64,000 nucleotides of DNA from Halorhabdus salina (GTDB lineage Archaea > Halobacteriota > Halobacteria > Halobacteriales > Haloarculaceae): contig NZ_JACDNP010000002.1 of NCBI RefSeq assembly GCF_013839425.1, forward strand, positions 187,453 to 251,452, in the 5' to 3' direction. The notes below the pieces were generated by a model. It did no database searches. It was not told the DNA's origin and saw only the letters and a list, made by a program, of their open reading frames with translations. Of the stretch, positions 10,201 through 18,125 are shown piece after piece. Both the position numbers and the translations under genes were made by a program. Within the stretch, counting starts at the first letter, position 1. Every line of letters starts with the position of its first letter.

Positions 10201-11675
10201 GCGACGAAGCCGGTGATCTCCCCGTCGGCTTCGATCGGTGCGATCGTCTGATGGGCTGTATAGTGTTCGCCGGTCTTTCGCTCGTTAATTATCTCCTCTT
10301 CCCAGCGCTCGCCGGAAAGCAGCGTCTCCCACATGTCATCGTAGTACGCCTCAGCCATCTCGCCTGACTTGAGAATTTGGGGGTTTTCGCCGATCGCCTC
10401 GTCCGAATCGTAGCCGGTAATTCGCTCGAACGCCGGGTTGACGTAGTTGATGGTGCCATCCCGATCCGTGAAGTAGACGGCGTGCCCAGCGTTCTCGACC
10501 GCCGATTTGAGCCGTTCGCGGTCCTGCTCGCGCTGCTTGCGCGCCGATATCTCCCGCGTCGAACCGACGAGATACTCGACGGTATCCTCGACGATGACTG
10601 GGGCAACCCGTGTCCACCAGACCGTTCGCTCGCCGTCCAGATATATCGCCTCTTCGTACTCGATGGGTTCTCGACGCTTGAGGCACTCCCGATATCGGGC
10701 CGCAATTTTGGCCCCCTGGTCCTCACCGACCGCCTCGCGTGGCGTCTGTCCCTCGATCTCCTCGGCATCGATGCCACTCTGGGTTTCGTAGGCCGGGTTG
10801 ACCCGGTCGATGACGAACCCGTCGTCAGTCACGTCGACGAGAAACGCCCCGTCCTGGGTATGCTCGAAGAACGTCTCGGCCATCTCGAGGTCACGCTCGC
10901 GTTGCTTGCGCTCGGTGATGTCGGTAAAGACGGTCGCGAACTGACCGGCTTCGGGTGAGAACACGGAGACGTGAAAGTGCTTCTCCAGGGGTGGATAGTA
11001 CGTCTCGAACTCGATAGGGTCGCCCGTTTCGACGACGGTTGCACATCGGTCGAGATACGGGGGCTCGTCTGACTCGTAGATGTCAGTCGCGGGCTTGCCG
11101 ACGACATCTTCGGCCGTCAGGTCGAGCGTGGCCTCAAAGGCCTCGTTGACTTCGAGCAGTCGGTAATCGACCGGCTCTCCGTCTTCGAAGACGAGTTCGT
11201 GCAGTACCACCCCCTCGTTCATCTCGGTGAACAGCGACCGGTAGCGGTGCTCCAACGTTTCGAGGCGGCTGGTCGCTCGTGTGTGTTTAACAGCGTTGTC
11301 GATGCGGTTGGCAAGCAATGTGTACTGGTCTATCCCGGTTTCTTTCTGCAGGTAGTCTGTGACGCCGGCCGAGACCGCGTCACTGGCCACTGCCTCGGAT
11401 CCTCTGCCGGTATAGAGAATAAAAGGGAGGTCGGGCCAGCGCTCCCTGACGGTTCGTAAAAATTCAATCCCGTCCTGGCCGGGCATCTCGTAATCGCTGA
11501 CGATACAGTCGTAGGATGTCGCTTCGAGTTGGTCCAGGCCGGCCTCGGCGTCCGGGACGGTCGCGACGGTGATCCGGTTGTCCTCGCGTTCGAGCGCGTC
11601 GACAGTCAACGACGCGAGGTCGGCGTCGTCCTCGACGTAGAGAACGGCTATCTCACCGTCCTCCTCACTAGCCAT
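7239..11675 (-). CDS. hybrid regulator: receiver, five PAS, three GAF, Bat and HTH_10 domains
   Basis: A 1478-residue cytosolic protein. Order: CheY-like receiver (8-125; phospho-acceptor D61 in CIVSDYEMPGQDG), five PAS domains separated by ITERKQRE-type linkers (about 145-265, 275-390, 395-515, 520-650, 655-770), three GAF domains (about 790-930, 940-1080, 1100-1260), a Bat-type region (1270-1405) and a C-terminal HTH_10 (LTDRQQEILTIAYRRGFFEWPR, then IADAIGIAPATFHQHVR). HTH_10 proteins such as Bat activate transcription of bop and other genes in response to oxygen and light. There is no kinase domain, so an external kinase must phosphorylate the receiver. No neighbouring target is evident; the next gene downstream on this strand is the transducer operon. 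It is unusually long for a single-chain regulator. Confidence 0.9.
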   Translation of the reverse strand: MASEEDGEIAVLYVEDDADLASLTVDALEREDNRITVATVPDAEAGLDQLEATSYDCIVSDYEMPGQDGIEFLRTVRERWPDLPFILYTGRGSEAVASDAVSAGVTDYLQKETGIDQYTLLANRIDNAVKHTRATSRLETLEHRYRSLFTEMNEGVVLHELVFEDGEPVDYRLLEVNEAFEATLDLTAEDVVGKPATDIYESDEPPYLDRCATVVETGDPIEFETYYPPLEKHFHVSVFSPEAGQFATVFTDITERKQRERDLEMAETFFEHTQDGAFLVDVTDDGFVIDRVNPAYETQSGIDAEEIEGQTPREAVGEDQGAKIAARYRECLKRREPIEYEEAIYLDGERTVWWTRVAPVIVEDTVEYLVGSTREISARKQREQDRERLKSAVENAGHAVYFTDRDGTINYVNPAFERITGYDSDEAIGENPQILKSGEMAEAYYDDMWETLLSGERWEEEIINERKTGEHYTAHQTIAPIEADGEITGFVAIQADISDRKAREQELARLADHLKLVVEGTDLGIWDWDLRTDEVTFNDQWGEILGYDRATIQADREGWEQLVHPDDLPAVETKIETHLDGKTERYEAEHRLQTAEGDWKWIRTVGGVVERDDSGEPVRVVGVHVDISEQKTRERQLERSRDLLAHSQRLANVGAWEYDVESGTVRTTTQFSQLFDLDVDSEPTLEAVTAVFHPEDRERVKTAFDRAREYGLGFDYRVRIDRDDDQRWVRIVGEPLTDTGAVTAVRGAVRDITAEYRHRQHLEANDRALLDLQDVLTDADRSFDEKIEAIIEIGRERVGLSVGYLTAIEDGVVELSTLTGESDQLSAGQQLPLEDTFCETVVEREDVFSIYDAPGQGFDDEPAYQQFGISAYVGAPLFVDGDLQGTICFVAQDARDEPFSTLELTFVRNLVQQVGALFADRRRRQQLRSLHEATRSLFDVESANAIPAQTIDAIEGTAETVPLAFYRWDDETGTLERVARSVPTSQNSVFEETVGPDDGPIWEAFVREDPALDALDPGDHESEPSSRLLAVPIGDVGVLAADRQHGPEQTDFARQFVETLARNVTAAYKSVEQRERLQEYTARLERQNERLERLRRINAIIRDIQQTIVEATTRSAVEDAVCQNLASIDHWELAWIGTPSVTDPGFALRAASDDRAEAFATIGDDSADTSIASRAIEQQRIVEVPNIVSSDTSGPWRRTALEMGYQAAVAIPISYGTREYGVLEIYADQPGVFADEERTVLAELGTTIAYAITSLERDRSLQSGGGVELELTIPSGEEFLLSLGSLTDSELTVTSVVQRSDGNYLAYATAPDIGPVAESLAAEPMVERATTFGAEGDEQIELAFRESTMLAILGTHGARLHRLVADERTNRLTVYVPRTDQVRAFVEDLQDTYADLTLHAQRTVEADRTMSLAGALEGLTDRQQEILTIAYRRGFFEWPRESSGEEIADAIGIAPATFHQHVRTVQRNVLQLLFESVD

Positions 11676-11745
11676 ACGTGAACGCTTGACTAGCCATGGG
11701 AATAAGCGTATGCGTTCGACAAAGACGCTGGGGTGGCGCGATCAG

Positions 11746-11934
11746 CTACTCGCGATCGCCACCGTCCGCGCGCAGTCGATCGCTCGCCGTCCGGCGCAAC
11801 TGTTCGAGCAGCCCCTCACAGGCGTCACACTCCGCACAGGTCGCCGTCGAGCAACTCATCGACGCGCCACACCGCGGGCACTGCATCCCGGCCGCCGCAG
11901 GGTCGAACTCGTAGTCACAGGTCGGACACTCCAT
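11746..11934 (-). CDS. small cysteine-rich zinc-ribbon protein, third gene of feo operon
   Basis: A 62-residue protein starting at ATG 11934, which overlaps the feoB stop by one base (TGATG). It contains eight cysteines: C3 and C6 (CPTC), C19 and C22 (CPRC), then C28, C33, C36 and C39 (CSTATCAECDAC). The first four form a classical zinc ribbon; the second four could bind a further metal or an iron-sulfur cluster. The tail is a short charged helix. The tight coupling to feoB suggests a role in Fe(II) transport comparable to the small bacterial FeoC proteins, but there is no sequence resemblance that I can point to. A longer in-frame start would run into feoB and is not credible. Confidence 0.75.
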   Translation of the reverse strand: MECPTCDYEFDPAAAGMQCPRCGASMSCSTATCAECDACEGLLEQLRRTASDRLRADGGDRE

Positions 11935-13835
11935 CAGGCAATCACCCCGAAGGCGGCCGCGAGCAGACCACCGACGCCGAAGGCGACGACCCACGAGCCC
12001 AGCCACATCAGGATCGCGCTCTTTGCATCCCGTTCCTTGAGGATCATCACCATCGCGAGGATGCAAGGGACGAACAGCGTGATCACGACGAGGCCGATGA
12101 ACACCTGCGCACTGGAGAGTGCCATATCGGTCATGCCGGCGGCGGCGAAGTCCCGCCGAATGAGGCCGAGGACGAGAATCTGTCCGAAGTCCGTGGGCAT
12201 GCCGACCAGCGAGGTCAGCGGTCGGAGCCCGTCCTGGATCGCGGCCAGCCCGCCGACGTAATCCAGCGCGGAGATCGCCAGGGCCGTCACGGCGAACAGG
12301 GGAATTGCCTCCCGGAGGAACATCTTCGCCCGGTTGTACGTCTTCCGCAGGATGTTCCCGGGCCGGGGGATGCGCATCCGCGGGAGTTCGGTCACCAGCG
12401 CCTCGCTCTCGCCGGGCAGCGTCCGATCGAGGAAGACACCGGCGACGCCGAGGACGACCAGGAGGATGCCGAGATAGCCGAACCAGTATATCAACCCGAG
12501 GCCAGCCATCAGGCCCATGATGACGCCAAGCTGGGCCGAACAGGGGATCCCCAACCCGAGCAGTGCCGTCGAGATGGTCCGTTCGCGCTTCGAGCCGACC
12601 ATCCGGGTGGTGATGACCGCCATCGTGACACAGCCAACGCCGACGATCATCGGGACGACCGCCCGGCCGTTCAGGCCGATGCGGTTGAGTCCGCGGTCGG
12701 TCAGGACGGCCAGTCGCGGCAGGACGCCCGAGTCCTCGAGGACGCCGATCGCGAGATAGAACGCGATCACGAGCGGGAGCAGCGTCCCGACGATGTACTG
12801 GACGGTGACCGTCAGCAAGCCGAGATTGTCATTGATAAGCAGAAACTCGATGGGCTCGATCCAGCCCGCTTCGGGCAACAGGCCGCCGACGAACGATTCG
12901 ACGGCCGGGATGTAGTGAGCCGCCAGGATCTCCCCTTCGAGTTTGTCGACCAACCGCTGGGCGACCAGATCGCCGATGAAGTAGTAGATCAGCCCCAGGA
13001 CCGCCAGTGCAATCGGCGTCCCGGTCAGTGGGTTGATCATGAGATCGCTGAGTCGGTCGCCGATCGACTCGTCGGTCCGGGTCACGTTCTGGACCGAGTC
13101 GACGATCGACTGCACGCGCGAGCGACGCTGTCCGTACACTTCCTCGCGCAATCCGGGGTCGACCAGGGCCGGCGAGCCACCGTCGGCCATCACGCCGCCG
13201 ACGTCGGCTTCCCGTGCGAGGTCCTCGTCGCCCTCGACCAGGAGCGTCTTCTCCCGGCGACTCGCCTCGAGTTCGTCGGGGAGTTCCTCGTAGTACGCTT
13301 CGATGTCGGTTGATTCGGGGGCGGTCGCCTCAGGGACTCGCTCCCGGAGTTCGTCGAAACCCTCGCCGTCGATCGCGACCGTCGGGACGACCGGGACGCC
13401 CAGGGCTTCTTCCAGCGCCTCGACGTCGACGTCGATCCCACCCGCCTCTGCCTCGTCCATCATGTTCAGCGCGACGACGGTCGGGATTCCCATATCGAGT
13501 AGCTGGAGCGTCAGGAAGAGGTCCCGATCGAGGTGGGTCGCGTCGACGACGTTGACCACGGCGTCGGCTTCGAGGACGATTTCGCGGGTGACCCGTTCCT
13601 CCTCGTCGAACGCGGAGATGCCGTAGACGCCTGGCGTATCCGTTAGCTGGTAATCGCCAAACTCGGCGAGTGTGGTGTCGACGGTCGTGCCGGGGTAATT
13701 GGAGACGTCGACGTACTGCTCGGCGAGTTCGCCGAAGACGACGCTCTTGCCGACGTTCGGACAACCGACCAGCGCCAGCGTCGAATCGGCGTCGATCTCG
13801 CTCGCATCACAGCCAGCGTCGTGACACCCGTCCAT
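11934..13835 (-). CDS. feoB: ferrous iron transport protein B
   Basis: A 633-residue Fe(II) transporter with an N-terminal G domain and a membrane domain. G motifs are GCPNVGKS (24-31, G1), the T-T pair of NYPGTTVD (G2), DTPGVYG (G3) and NMMDEAE (G4). The transmembrane part begins near residue 280 (LTGTPIALAVLGLIYYFIGDL) and contains the Gate-type motif with GVGCVTMAVITTRMVG and the second GIPCSAQLGVIMGL core whose cysteines line the pore in the family. An N-terminal extension MDGCHDAGCDAS carries two cysteines and two histidine/aspartates, possibly metal-sensing. It is flanked by feoA (2-nt gap) and the zinc-ribbon gene (1-nt overlap). The protein is slightly shorter than bacterial FeoB, as usual in archaea. 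Confidence 0.95.
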   Translation of the reverse strand: MDGCHDAGCDASEIDADSTLALVGCPNVGKSVVFGELAEQYVDVSNYPGTTVDTTLAEFGDYQLTDTPGVYGISAFDEEERVTREIVLEADAVVNVVDATHLDRDLFLTLQLLDMGIPTVVALNMMDEAEAGGIDVDVEALEEALGVPVVPTVAIDGEGFDELRERVPEATAPESTDIEAYYEELPDELEASRREKTLLVEGDEDLAREADVGGVMADGGSPALVDPGLREEVYGQRRSRVQSIVDSVQNVTRTDESIGDRLSDLMINPLTGTPIALAVLGLIYYFIGDLVAQRLVDKLEGEILAAHYIPAVESFVGGLLPEAGWIEPIEFLLINDNLGLLTVTVQYIVGTLLPLVIAFYLAIGVLEDSGVLPRLAVLTDRGLNRIGLNGRAVVPMIVGVGCVTMAVITTRMVGSKRERTISTALLGLGIPCSAQLGVIMGLMAGLGLIYWFGYLGILLVVLGVAGVFLDRTLPGESEALVTELPRMRIPRPGNILRKTYNRAKMFLREAIPLFAVTALAISALDYVGGLAAIQDGLRPLTSLVGMPTDFGQILVLGLIRRDFAAAGMTDMALSSAQVFIGLVVITLFVPCILAMVMILKERDAKSAILMWLGSWVVAFGVGGLLAAAFGVIA

Positions 13836-13837
13836 GG

Positions 13838-14077
13838 TCAGTCACTGGCCTCCGCGGTGGGCCGTTCGATCTCGATCTCCTCGGCAAGAGCGGCCCCTAG
13901 TGCGAGTTCGGTCCCGTTGTGCCGAACGATGACCGGCCCTTTCCGAATGTGGTGGCGACACTCCACGCTCCCATCCAGGAACCCCAGGCGCAACAGCCGT
14001 GCCCGGGTGTTCTCGTCCGGGACGTCCACTAACTGGACGGACTCGCCCGACCCCACGTCGGCCAGTACTTCACTCAT
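13838..14077 (-). CDS. feoA: ferrous iron transport protein A
   Basis: A 79-residue SH3-like FeoA. The pattern LLRLGFLDGSVECRHHIRKGPVIVRHNGTELALGAALAEEIEI (read in parts over residues 30-73) is the family core: an L-x-x-x-G-F turn followed by strands around G-P-V-I-V and ALG. It is the first gene of the operon and would modulate FeoB activity at the inner face of the membrane. The ATG at 14077 directly follows a cluster of DtxR-like half-sites, suggesting iron-responsive repression. Confidence 0.93.
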   Translation of the reverse strand: MSEVLADVGSGESVQLVDVPDENTRARLLRLGFLDGSVECRHHIRKGPVIVRHNGTELALGAALAEEIEIERPTAEASD

Positions 14078-14078
14078 T

Positions 14079-14114
14079 TAGTCTCACCTAAGTAGGTGTA
14101 AGCTAGGTTAACCA
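14079..14114 (-). promoter_or_regulatory. DtxR-family-like operators at the feoA promoter
   Basis: Three overlapping palindromic elements stand directly before the feoA ATG: TTAGTCTCACCTAA (14079-14092, arms TTAG/CTAA), ACCTAAGTAGGT (14087-14098, arms ACCTA/TAGGT) and the GGTTAACC core of CTAGGTTAACCAA (14103-14115). They resemble the TTAGGTTAGCCTAA-type sites bound by iron-dependent DtxR/IdeR repressors, a family represented in haloarchaea by SirR/Idr proteins. They would overlap the promoter of a nearly leaderless transcript. Binding is inferred. Confidence 0.55.
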
Positions 14115-14170
14115 AAAAGAGAATGTGGGAGTTCCCACTCGTTGAAAACAGATGTGGACAAACGTGATGG

Positions 14171-14184
14171 TTTAGGCCGACCTA
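14171..14184. promoter_or_regulatory. second DtxR-like palindrome upstream of feoA
   Basis: TTTAGGCCGACCTA has arms TAGG/CCTA around a 4-nt centre, the same layout as the sites at feoA and at 33512. It lies 94 nt upstream of the feoA start. The rest of 14115-14519 contains no gene that I can support; a TATA-like ATTTTAGC around 14490 probably serves the HD-like gene. Confidence 0.4.
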
Positions 14185-14519
14185 TTTCTCGATGTAACCG
14201 GAGACGTGGTGGTATCGTGGGTCCTGGCATTGGCGGACAGGTGTCAGAGAGGTAGACAGCTGATCCACTCCGGTGCAACCGAGGCCGAAACGTATTGGAC
14301 TGGATATCGCTACGGCAGGCAGTGCAAATAGAGAGAGTGTATTCAACATGCTCCTTGTGTTCTATGCAGGTGGAGGTAGCTGAATCAGCTGTTAGAACAA
14401 GGAAGCTTCCCTCACATGGACGAAGAGTGGCCTCGAGACCGTCGGATCGTCAGCATACTCCATTCGTACAGGCCGACTCAAAAAGAACATTTTAGCGTAT
14501 CTTCTCCCAACTCGTACGG

Positions 14520-15065
14520 ATGAGAGGCACTGAAGAAGATGAAGAAATCGAACGAGCGATTCAGTATTTAGTCCATTCGTTCGAAACGTCGGGGAATAAT
14601 CCGAAACCGGTGATACTCCATAGTACACGAGTCGGGATGGATCTTTACGACAGAGGATACGAGAAGCCCATTGTTATCTCCGGCTTCCTCTACGATCTAA
14701 TAGAGGATACGGATGTGACTGCTGTTGAGATTCGCTCGGAGTTCGGAGACGACGTTGGAAATATTGTGGCAGCCACTAGTTTCGACGAGAGTATCGACGA
14801 CTATCTCGAACAACACTACGATATCTATGAAAGATGCTTCGAACTTGGACGGCCTGCGGTCGTCGTGAAAGCTGTGGATATCCTCGATAACAGTGATTAC
14901 TACGATTTGGAGGGGTCGGAGGAACTACGAAAGAACCTGATCGAGAAGATGGAGTACTTCATCGAGCACTCTGAACCGTCTATTGGAGACGAGGACGTCC
15001 ATCGGGAACTCACGGACAAGTTCACCATCGTGAAGGAACGATTGGGGATGAATCCGGACAGTTGA
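14520..15065 (+). CDS. HD-domain-like protein (RelA/SpoT or MESH1-like hydrolase fold)
   Basis: A 181-residue all-helical protein. The segment ILHSTRVGMDLYDRGY, then VISGFLYDLIEDTDVTAVEIRSEFG, then VVVKAVDILDNS matches the order of motifs in HD phosphohydrolases of the SpoT/MESH1 kind (H, HD, ED and a late D). The metal-binding HD pair is replaced by Y58-D59, while H34, E62-D63 and D121-like aspartate remain. The family hydrolyses (p)ppGpp or related nucleotides; with the altered HD pair activity is doubtful. The gene stands alone. Codon usage is slightly AT-richer than its neighbours, with a promoter-like ATTTTAGC 25-30 nt upstream of ATG 14520. Confidence 0.6.
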   Translation: MRGTEEDEEIERAIQYLVHSFETSGNNPKPVILHSTRVGMDLYDRGYEKPIVISGFLYDLIEDTDVTAVEIRSEFGDDVGNIVAATSFDESIDDYLEQHYDIYERCFELGRPAVVVKAVDILDNSDYYDLEGSEELRKNLIEKMEYFIEHSEPSIGDEDVHRELTDKFTIVKERLGMNPDS

Positions 15066-15311
15066 TCTGTGTCACAGTTTCACTGTGTTCCGGCTGGCCA
15101 TCGAGCCAGAAGTGGTACGTTGCTATCTGTACTGATCGCTCCACCGACTCCAATATGGACCCACTGTCAGTGCAAGAGACGTCCATCTCATCCGTCACGC
15201 AAGCCGTGACAAGAATTGGAGAGAGTCCGTGCGAAGCCTTTCTCTGGGTGGACAGCGTGGACCTGGGAGTCAACCGTCGGGGCTTTCCCCGCTCGACGCG
15301 GAGTCCGGTCG

Positions 15312-15740
15312 ATGACCGACGGTGAAGGAACATACACGCTCGTGATTGCGCTCGAAACGGACGCGACGATCACCTTCGGTGCGGCCGGCGAGCGCGCCCT
15401 CGATCCCGGTGGGTACGCCTACACCGGCAGCGCGTTCGGCGCGGGCGGATTCTCACGGATCGACCGCCATCGCGAACTCGCGGCGGGCGAACGAGACACC
15501 CGCCACTGGCACGTCGATTACCTACTCGGCTACGACGCGACGCGGATCGCCGACATCGTGAAGACGCCAGACGCGGACGTCGAGTGTCCTGTCGCCCGGA
15601 CGCTCGCCGACGAATGCGAACCGATCGAGGGGATCGGGGCGTCAGATTGTGACTGCAATACACATCTCGTGTACGCGCCCGAGGTGGAGGACCTCCGTCA
15701 GGTGGTCGAACATGCTCACGAGGCGGCTCGTCAGGCGTGA
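15312..15740 (+). CDS. GIY-YIG-like (DUF123/Uri-type) protein
   Basis: A 142-residue protein whose start GTYTLVIALETDATITFGAAG, then GGYAYTGSAFGAGGFSRIDRHREL, then TRHWHVDYLL is the DUF123 pattern of archaeal GIY-YIG-superfamily proteins (COG1833). Length and the conserved late cysteines (ECPVARTLADECEPIEGIGASDCDCNTHL) fit. The biochemical role is not established; a nuclease fold is implied. ATG 15312 is chosen over the in-frame start at 15216 because homology-like sequence begins there and the extension is low-complexity. The preceding 246 bp (15066-15311) hold no recognisable gene. Confidence 0.75.
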   Translation: MTDGEGTYTLVIALETDATITFGAAGERALDPGGYAYTGSAFGAGGFSRIDRHRELAAGERDTRHWHVDYLLGYDATRIADIVKTPDADVECPVARTLADECEPIEGIGASDCDCNTHLVYAPEVEDLRQVVEHAHEAARQA

Positions 15741-15785
15741 CGATCGACCGCAATGCACTCACTGCCGAACGACCAACCCACGCCC

Positions 15786-16421
15786 ATGACTGACTGGGAC
15801 GTCTATCTCGTCACGCAGGAATCGCTGTCGGGCGACCGAACCACCCCCGAAGTCGTCGCGAACGCTATCGACGGCAGCGTCGACGTGGTCCAGCTCCGGG
15901 AAAAGGACGTAAGCGCACGAGAGCGCTACGAGATGGGCCAGGAGATCCGGGAAATCACCCGCAAGGCAGGCGTCACGTTCATCGTCAACGACCGCGTGGA
16001 TCTGGCGCTCGCCCTCGAAGCGGACGGCGTCCATCTCGGCGACGAGGACCTGCCCGTCCCGGAGGCCCGCCAACTCCTCGGCGAGGACGCGATCATCGGC
16101 CGATCGGTGAGCTTCGTCGAGGCCGCCCGCGAGGCGGCGGCAGCGGGCGCGGACTACCTTGGCGTCGGGGCGATCTACGCCACCGGCTCGAAGGACGATA
16201 TCGACGACGAAGAATACGCCATCGGAACGGACCGGGTGGCCGAGATCGTCGATGCCGTCGACATCCCGGTCGTTGGGATCGGCGGCATCACCGCCGAGAA
16301 CGCGGGCGCGGTGATCGAAGCGGGTGCCGACGGCGTCGCCGTTATCACCGAAATCACGGGTGCCGACGATCCGGCAGCCGCGACGCGGGACCTCGCGACC
16401 GTCGTCGCAGACGCAGACTAG
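15786..16421 (+). CDS. thiE: thiamine-phosphate synthase
   Basis: A 211-residue TIM-barrel enzyme that joins HMP-PP and the thiazole phosphate to give thiamine phosphate. Motifs seen: VQLREKDVSARERY (phosphate/pyrimidine binding), IVNDRVDLALALEADGVHLGDEDLPV, GRSVSFVEAAREAAAAGADYLGVGAIYATGSKDD, and the C-terminal VVGIGGITAENAGAVIEAGADGVAVI phosphate-binding loops. The start MTDWDVYLVTQ at 15786 matches the first barrel strand; the longer ATG at 15753 adds an unlikely MHSLPNDQPTP. It follows the DUF123 gene by 45 nt. No other thiamine gene is near; haloarchaea commonly pair thiE with thiM, which is not seen here. Confidence 0.93.
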   Translation: MTDWDVYLVTQESLSGDRTTPEVVANAIDGSVDVVQLREKDVSARERYEMGQEIREITRKAGVTFIVNDRVDLALALEADGVHLGDEDLPVPEARQLLGEDAIIGRSVSFVEAAREAAAAGADYLGVGAIYATGSKDDIDDEEYAIGTDRVAEIVDAVDIPVVGIGGITAENAGAVIEAGADGVAVITEITGADDPAAATRDLATVVADAD

Positions 16422-16643
16422 ACGGTCGAGACGTCCGCATCCGAGAGCACGACACTCATCGAATTACGGTTCTCCGTATTCCGATCGATCGCTCTGCCTA
16501 TCGAGAACGAGACACCCACCAGCTCTACACACGTTTTCTTGGAGGGCTGGATTCTACGAGGACGGCGGCGAGATCTGAACTAACACAGTATGGTTGGTAT
16601 TATTTAACACATGATTTATCACCGCAACGCTCCTAGACTAAGT

Positions 16644-18125
16644 ATGGGTACAGACAGGGCCTCGACTGGCATCCCAGGGTTGGACGAAATCCTCTGTGGT
16701 GGGTTCCGGAAAACCCACAATGCCCTGGTTCGAGGCCCGCCAGGGGCAGGCAAGACGATTTTCGGCTTGCATTTCCTCTCAGCGGGTGTCGACGCCGGGG
16801 AGACGTCACTCTACGTCAACCTCGGAGAGCCGGGCGAGTACGTCACTGAGACGCTCGAAGCGTTCGATCTCAACCCAGCAGAGATCCATGTCCTCGACCT
16901 CTCGCCGTCACACGACGATTTCGCCGAAGGAGAGAACTATTCGGTCTTTTCGAACGCTGAAGTCGAGCAACCCTCGTTCATCGATGAACTTCGCAGCACC
17001 GTCGAGGACCTCGACCCTGATCGCGTACTGCTCGACCCGATCACGGAATTCCGCTATCTGACGACCGACGAACGCCAGTTCCGGAAGCACATTTTGGGAT
17101 TGCTCGATTTCCTCCGGGCGAGTGGGGCGACAGTGGTATTCACCTCCCAGGCCTCGGACTCGCTCTCTGACGATGACCTCCAGTTCCTGACGGATACGGT
17201 GATCAATCTGGACACCCAGATCGACCACTCGACGCTGTTCGTCTCGAAGTTCCGTGGCTCATCCTACCAGCCCGGCATCCATTCCTACGAGATCACGGAC
17301 GAGGGGATCACCGTCTACCCGAAACTCGCTCCGGAAAGCGAGCGGGTCCAGACTAGCGAGGAGTCCGTGCGGAAACTCACCGCGGGCATCCCCGAACTGG
17401 ACGAACTCCTCAAAGGTGGACTCGACCCCGGCACCGTCACGTTCGTCAGTGGCCCCACGGGCGCGGGCAAAACCACGACGGCGTTGCAGTTCATCAAGGA
17501 GGCGGCCGGCCGTGGCGAGCAGAGTGTGATGTATTCCTTCGAGGAGTCGCCCCGCACCGTCCGCCAACGCTCGCGTGCGATCAGCATTCCCATCGACGAC
17601 ATGCTGGACCGGGGGACCCTGGCCATCGAAGAGATCGCCCCCAACGAGTACTCGGCAAACGAGTTCACGTCGCGGGTCAAAGCCGCCGTCGAAGAAGACG
17701 GAGTGAGTATCGTCCTGCTCGATGGGTTGGAGGGCTTCAAACGAAATCTGCGTGGGTTCACAACCGACCCGGAAGACGTCTTGCTCCGGATCGTGCGATA
17801 TCTTCGAGCGGCGGGCGTCTCGACGTTCATCACGAACGAAGTCACCAACATCACCGGCGAGTTCCGCGTCACCGAAGAGTCGGTGAGTAACCTCGCGGAC
17901 AACATCATGTTTTTGCGCTACGTCGAAGCCGAGAGCGAACTCGGCAAGGTCATCGGCGTGTTGAAGATGCGGACGGGCGACTTCCAACGGAGTCTCCGCG
18001 AGTTCGAAATCACGCAGTATGGGCTTCGGGTGGGCGAACCGCTGGAGAACATGCAGGGCATCCTCACGGGGACACCACAGTTACAGGAAACACAATCCGA
18101 CGCCCGCGCCCATGACGGGGACTGA
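16644..18125 (+). CDS. KaiC-like double RecA-domain ATPase
   Basis: A 493-residue protein with two RecA/KaiC domains: Walker A GPPGAGKT at 31-38 and GPTGAGKT at 270-277. The C-terminal domain keeps the KaiC CII signature ITGEFRVTEESVSNLADNIMFLRYVE...LKMRTGDFQRSLREFEI. At the two autophosphorylation positions of cyanobacterial KaiC (S-T) it has S415-N416, so only one site is retained. Archaeal homologues act as ATP-dependent switches in signalling. The start MGTDRAST at 16644 is preferred over 16611 because it begins the family core. A TATA-like TATTTAAC lies at 16601-16608. The stop overlaps the next gene, a histidine kinase, by 14 nt, so the two are co-translated. Confidence 0.9.
   Translation: MGTDRASTGIPGLDEILCGGFRKTHNALVRGPPGAGKTIFGLHFLSAGVDAGETSLYVNLGEPGEYVTETLEAFDLNPAEIHVLDLSPSHDDFAEGENYSVFSNAEVEQPSFIDELRSTVEDLDPDRVLLDPITEFRYLTTDERQFRKHILGLLDFLRASGATVVFTSQASDSLSDDDLQFLTDTVINLDTQIDHSTLFVSKFRGSSYQPGIHSYEITDEGITVYPKLAPESERVQTSEESVRKLTAGIPELDELLKGGLDPGTVTFVSGPTGAGKTTTALQFIKEAAGRGEQSVMYSFEESPRTVRQRSRAISIPIDDMLDRGTLAIEEIAPNEYSANEFTSRVKAAVEEDGVSIVLLDGLEGFKRNLRGFTTDPEDVLLRIVRYLRAAGVSTFITNEVTNITGEFRVTEESVSNLADNIMFLRYVEAESELGKVIGVLKMRTGDFQRSLREFEITQYGLRVGEPLENMQGILTGTPQLQETQSDARAHDGD

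Noticed and set aside
8937-10367. A 476-residue open frame on the plus strand
   Set aside because: It is exactly antisense to the multi-domain regulator, and its translation has no domain character. GC-rich third positions keep the opposite strand open.
11733-13313. A 526-residue plus-strand frame
   Set aside because: It is antisense to feoB, full of H, R, D and E, with no motif; a shadow.
15062-15325. An 87-residue plus-strand frame before the DUF123 gene
   Set aside because: Composition is unlike haloarchaeal proteins and it overlaps the true start of the DUF123 gene; no support.
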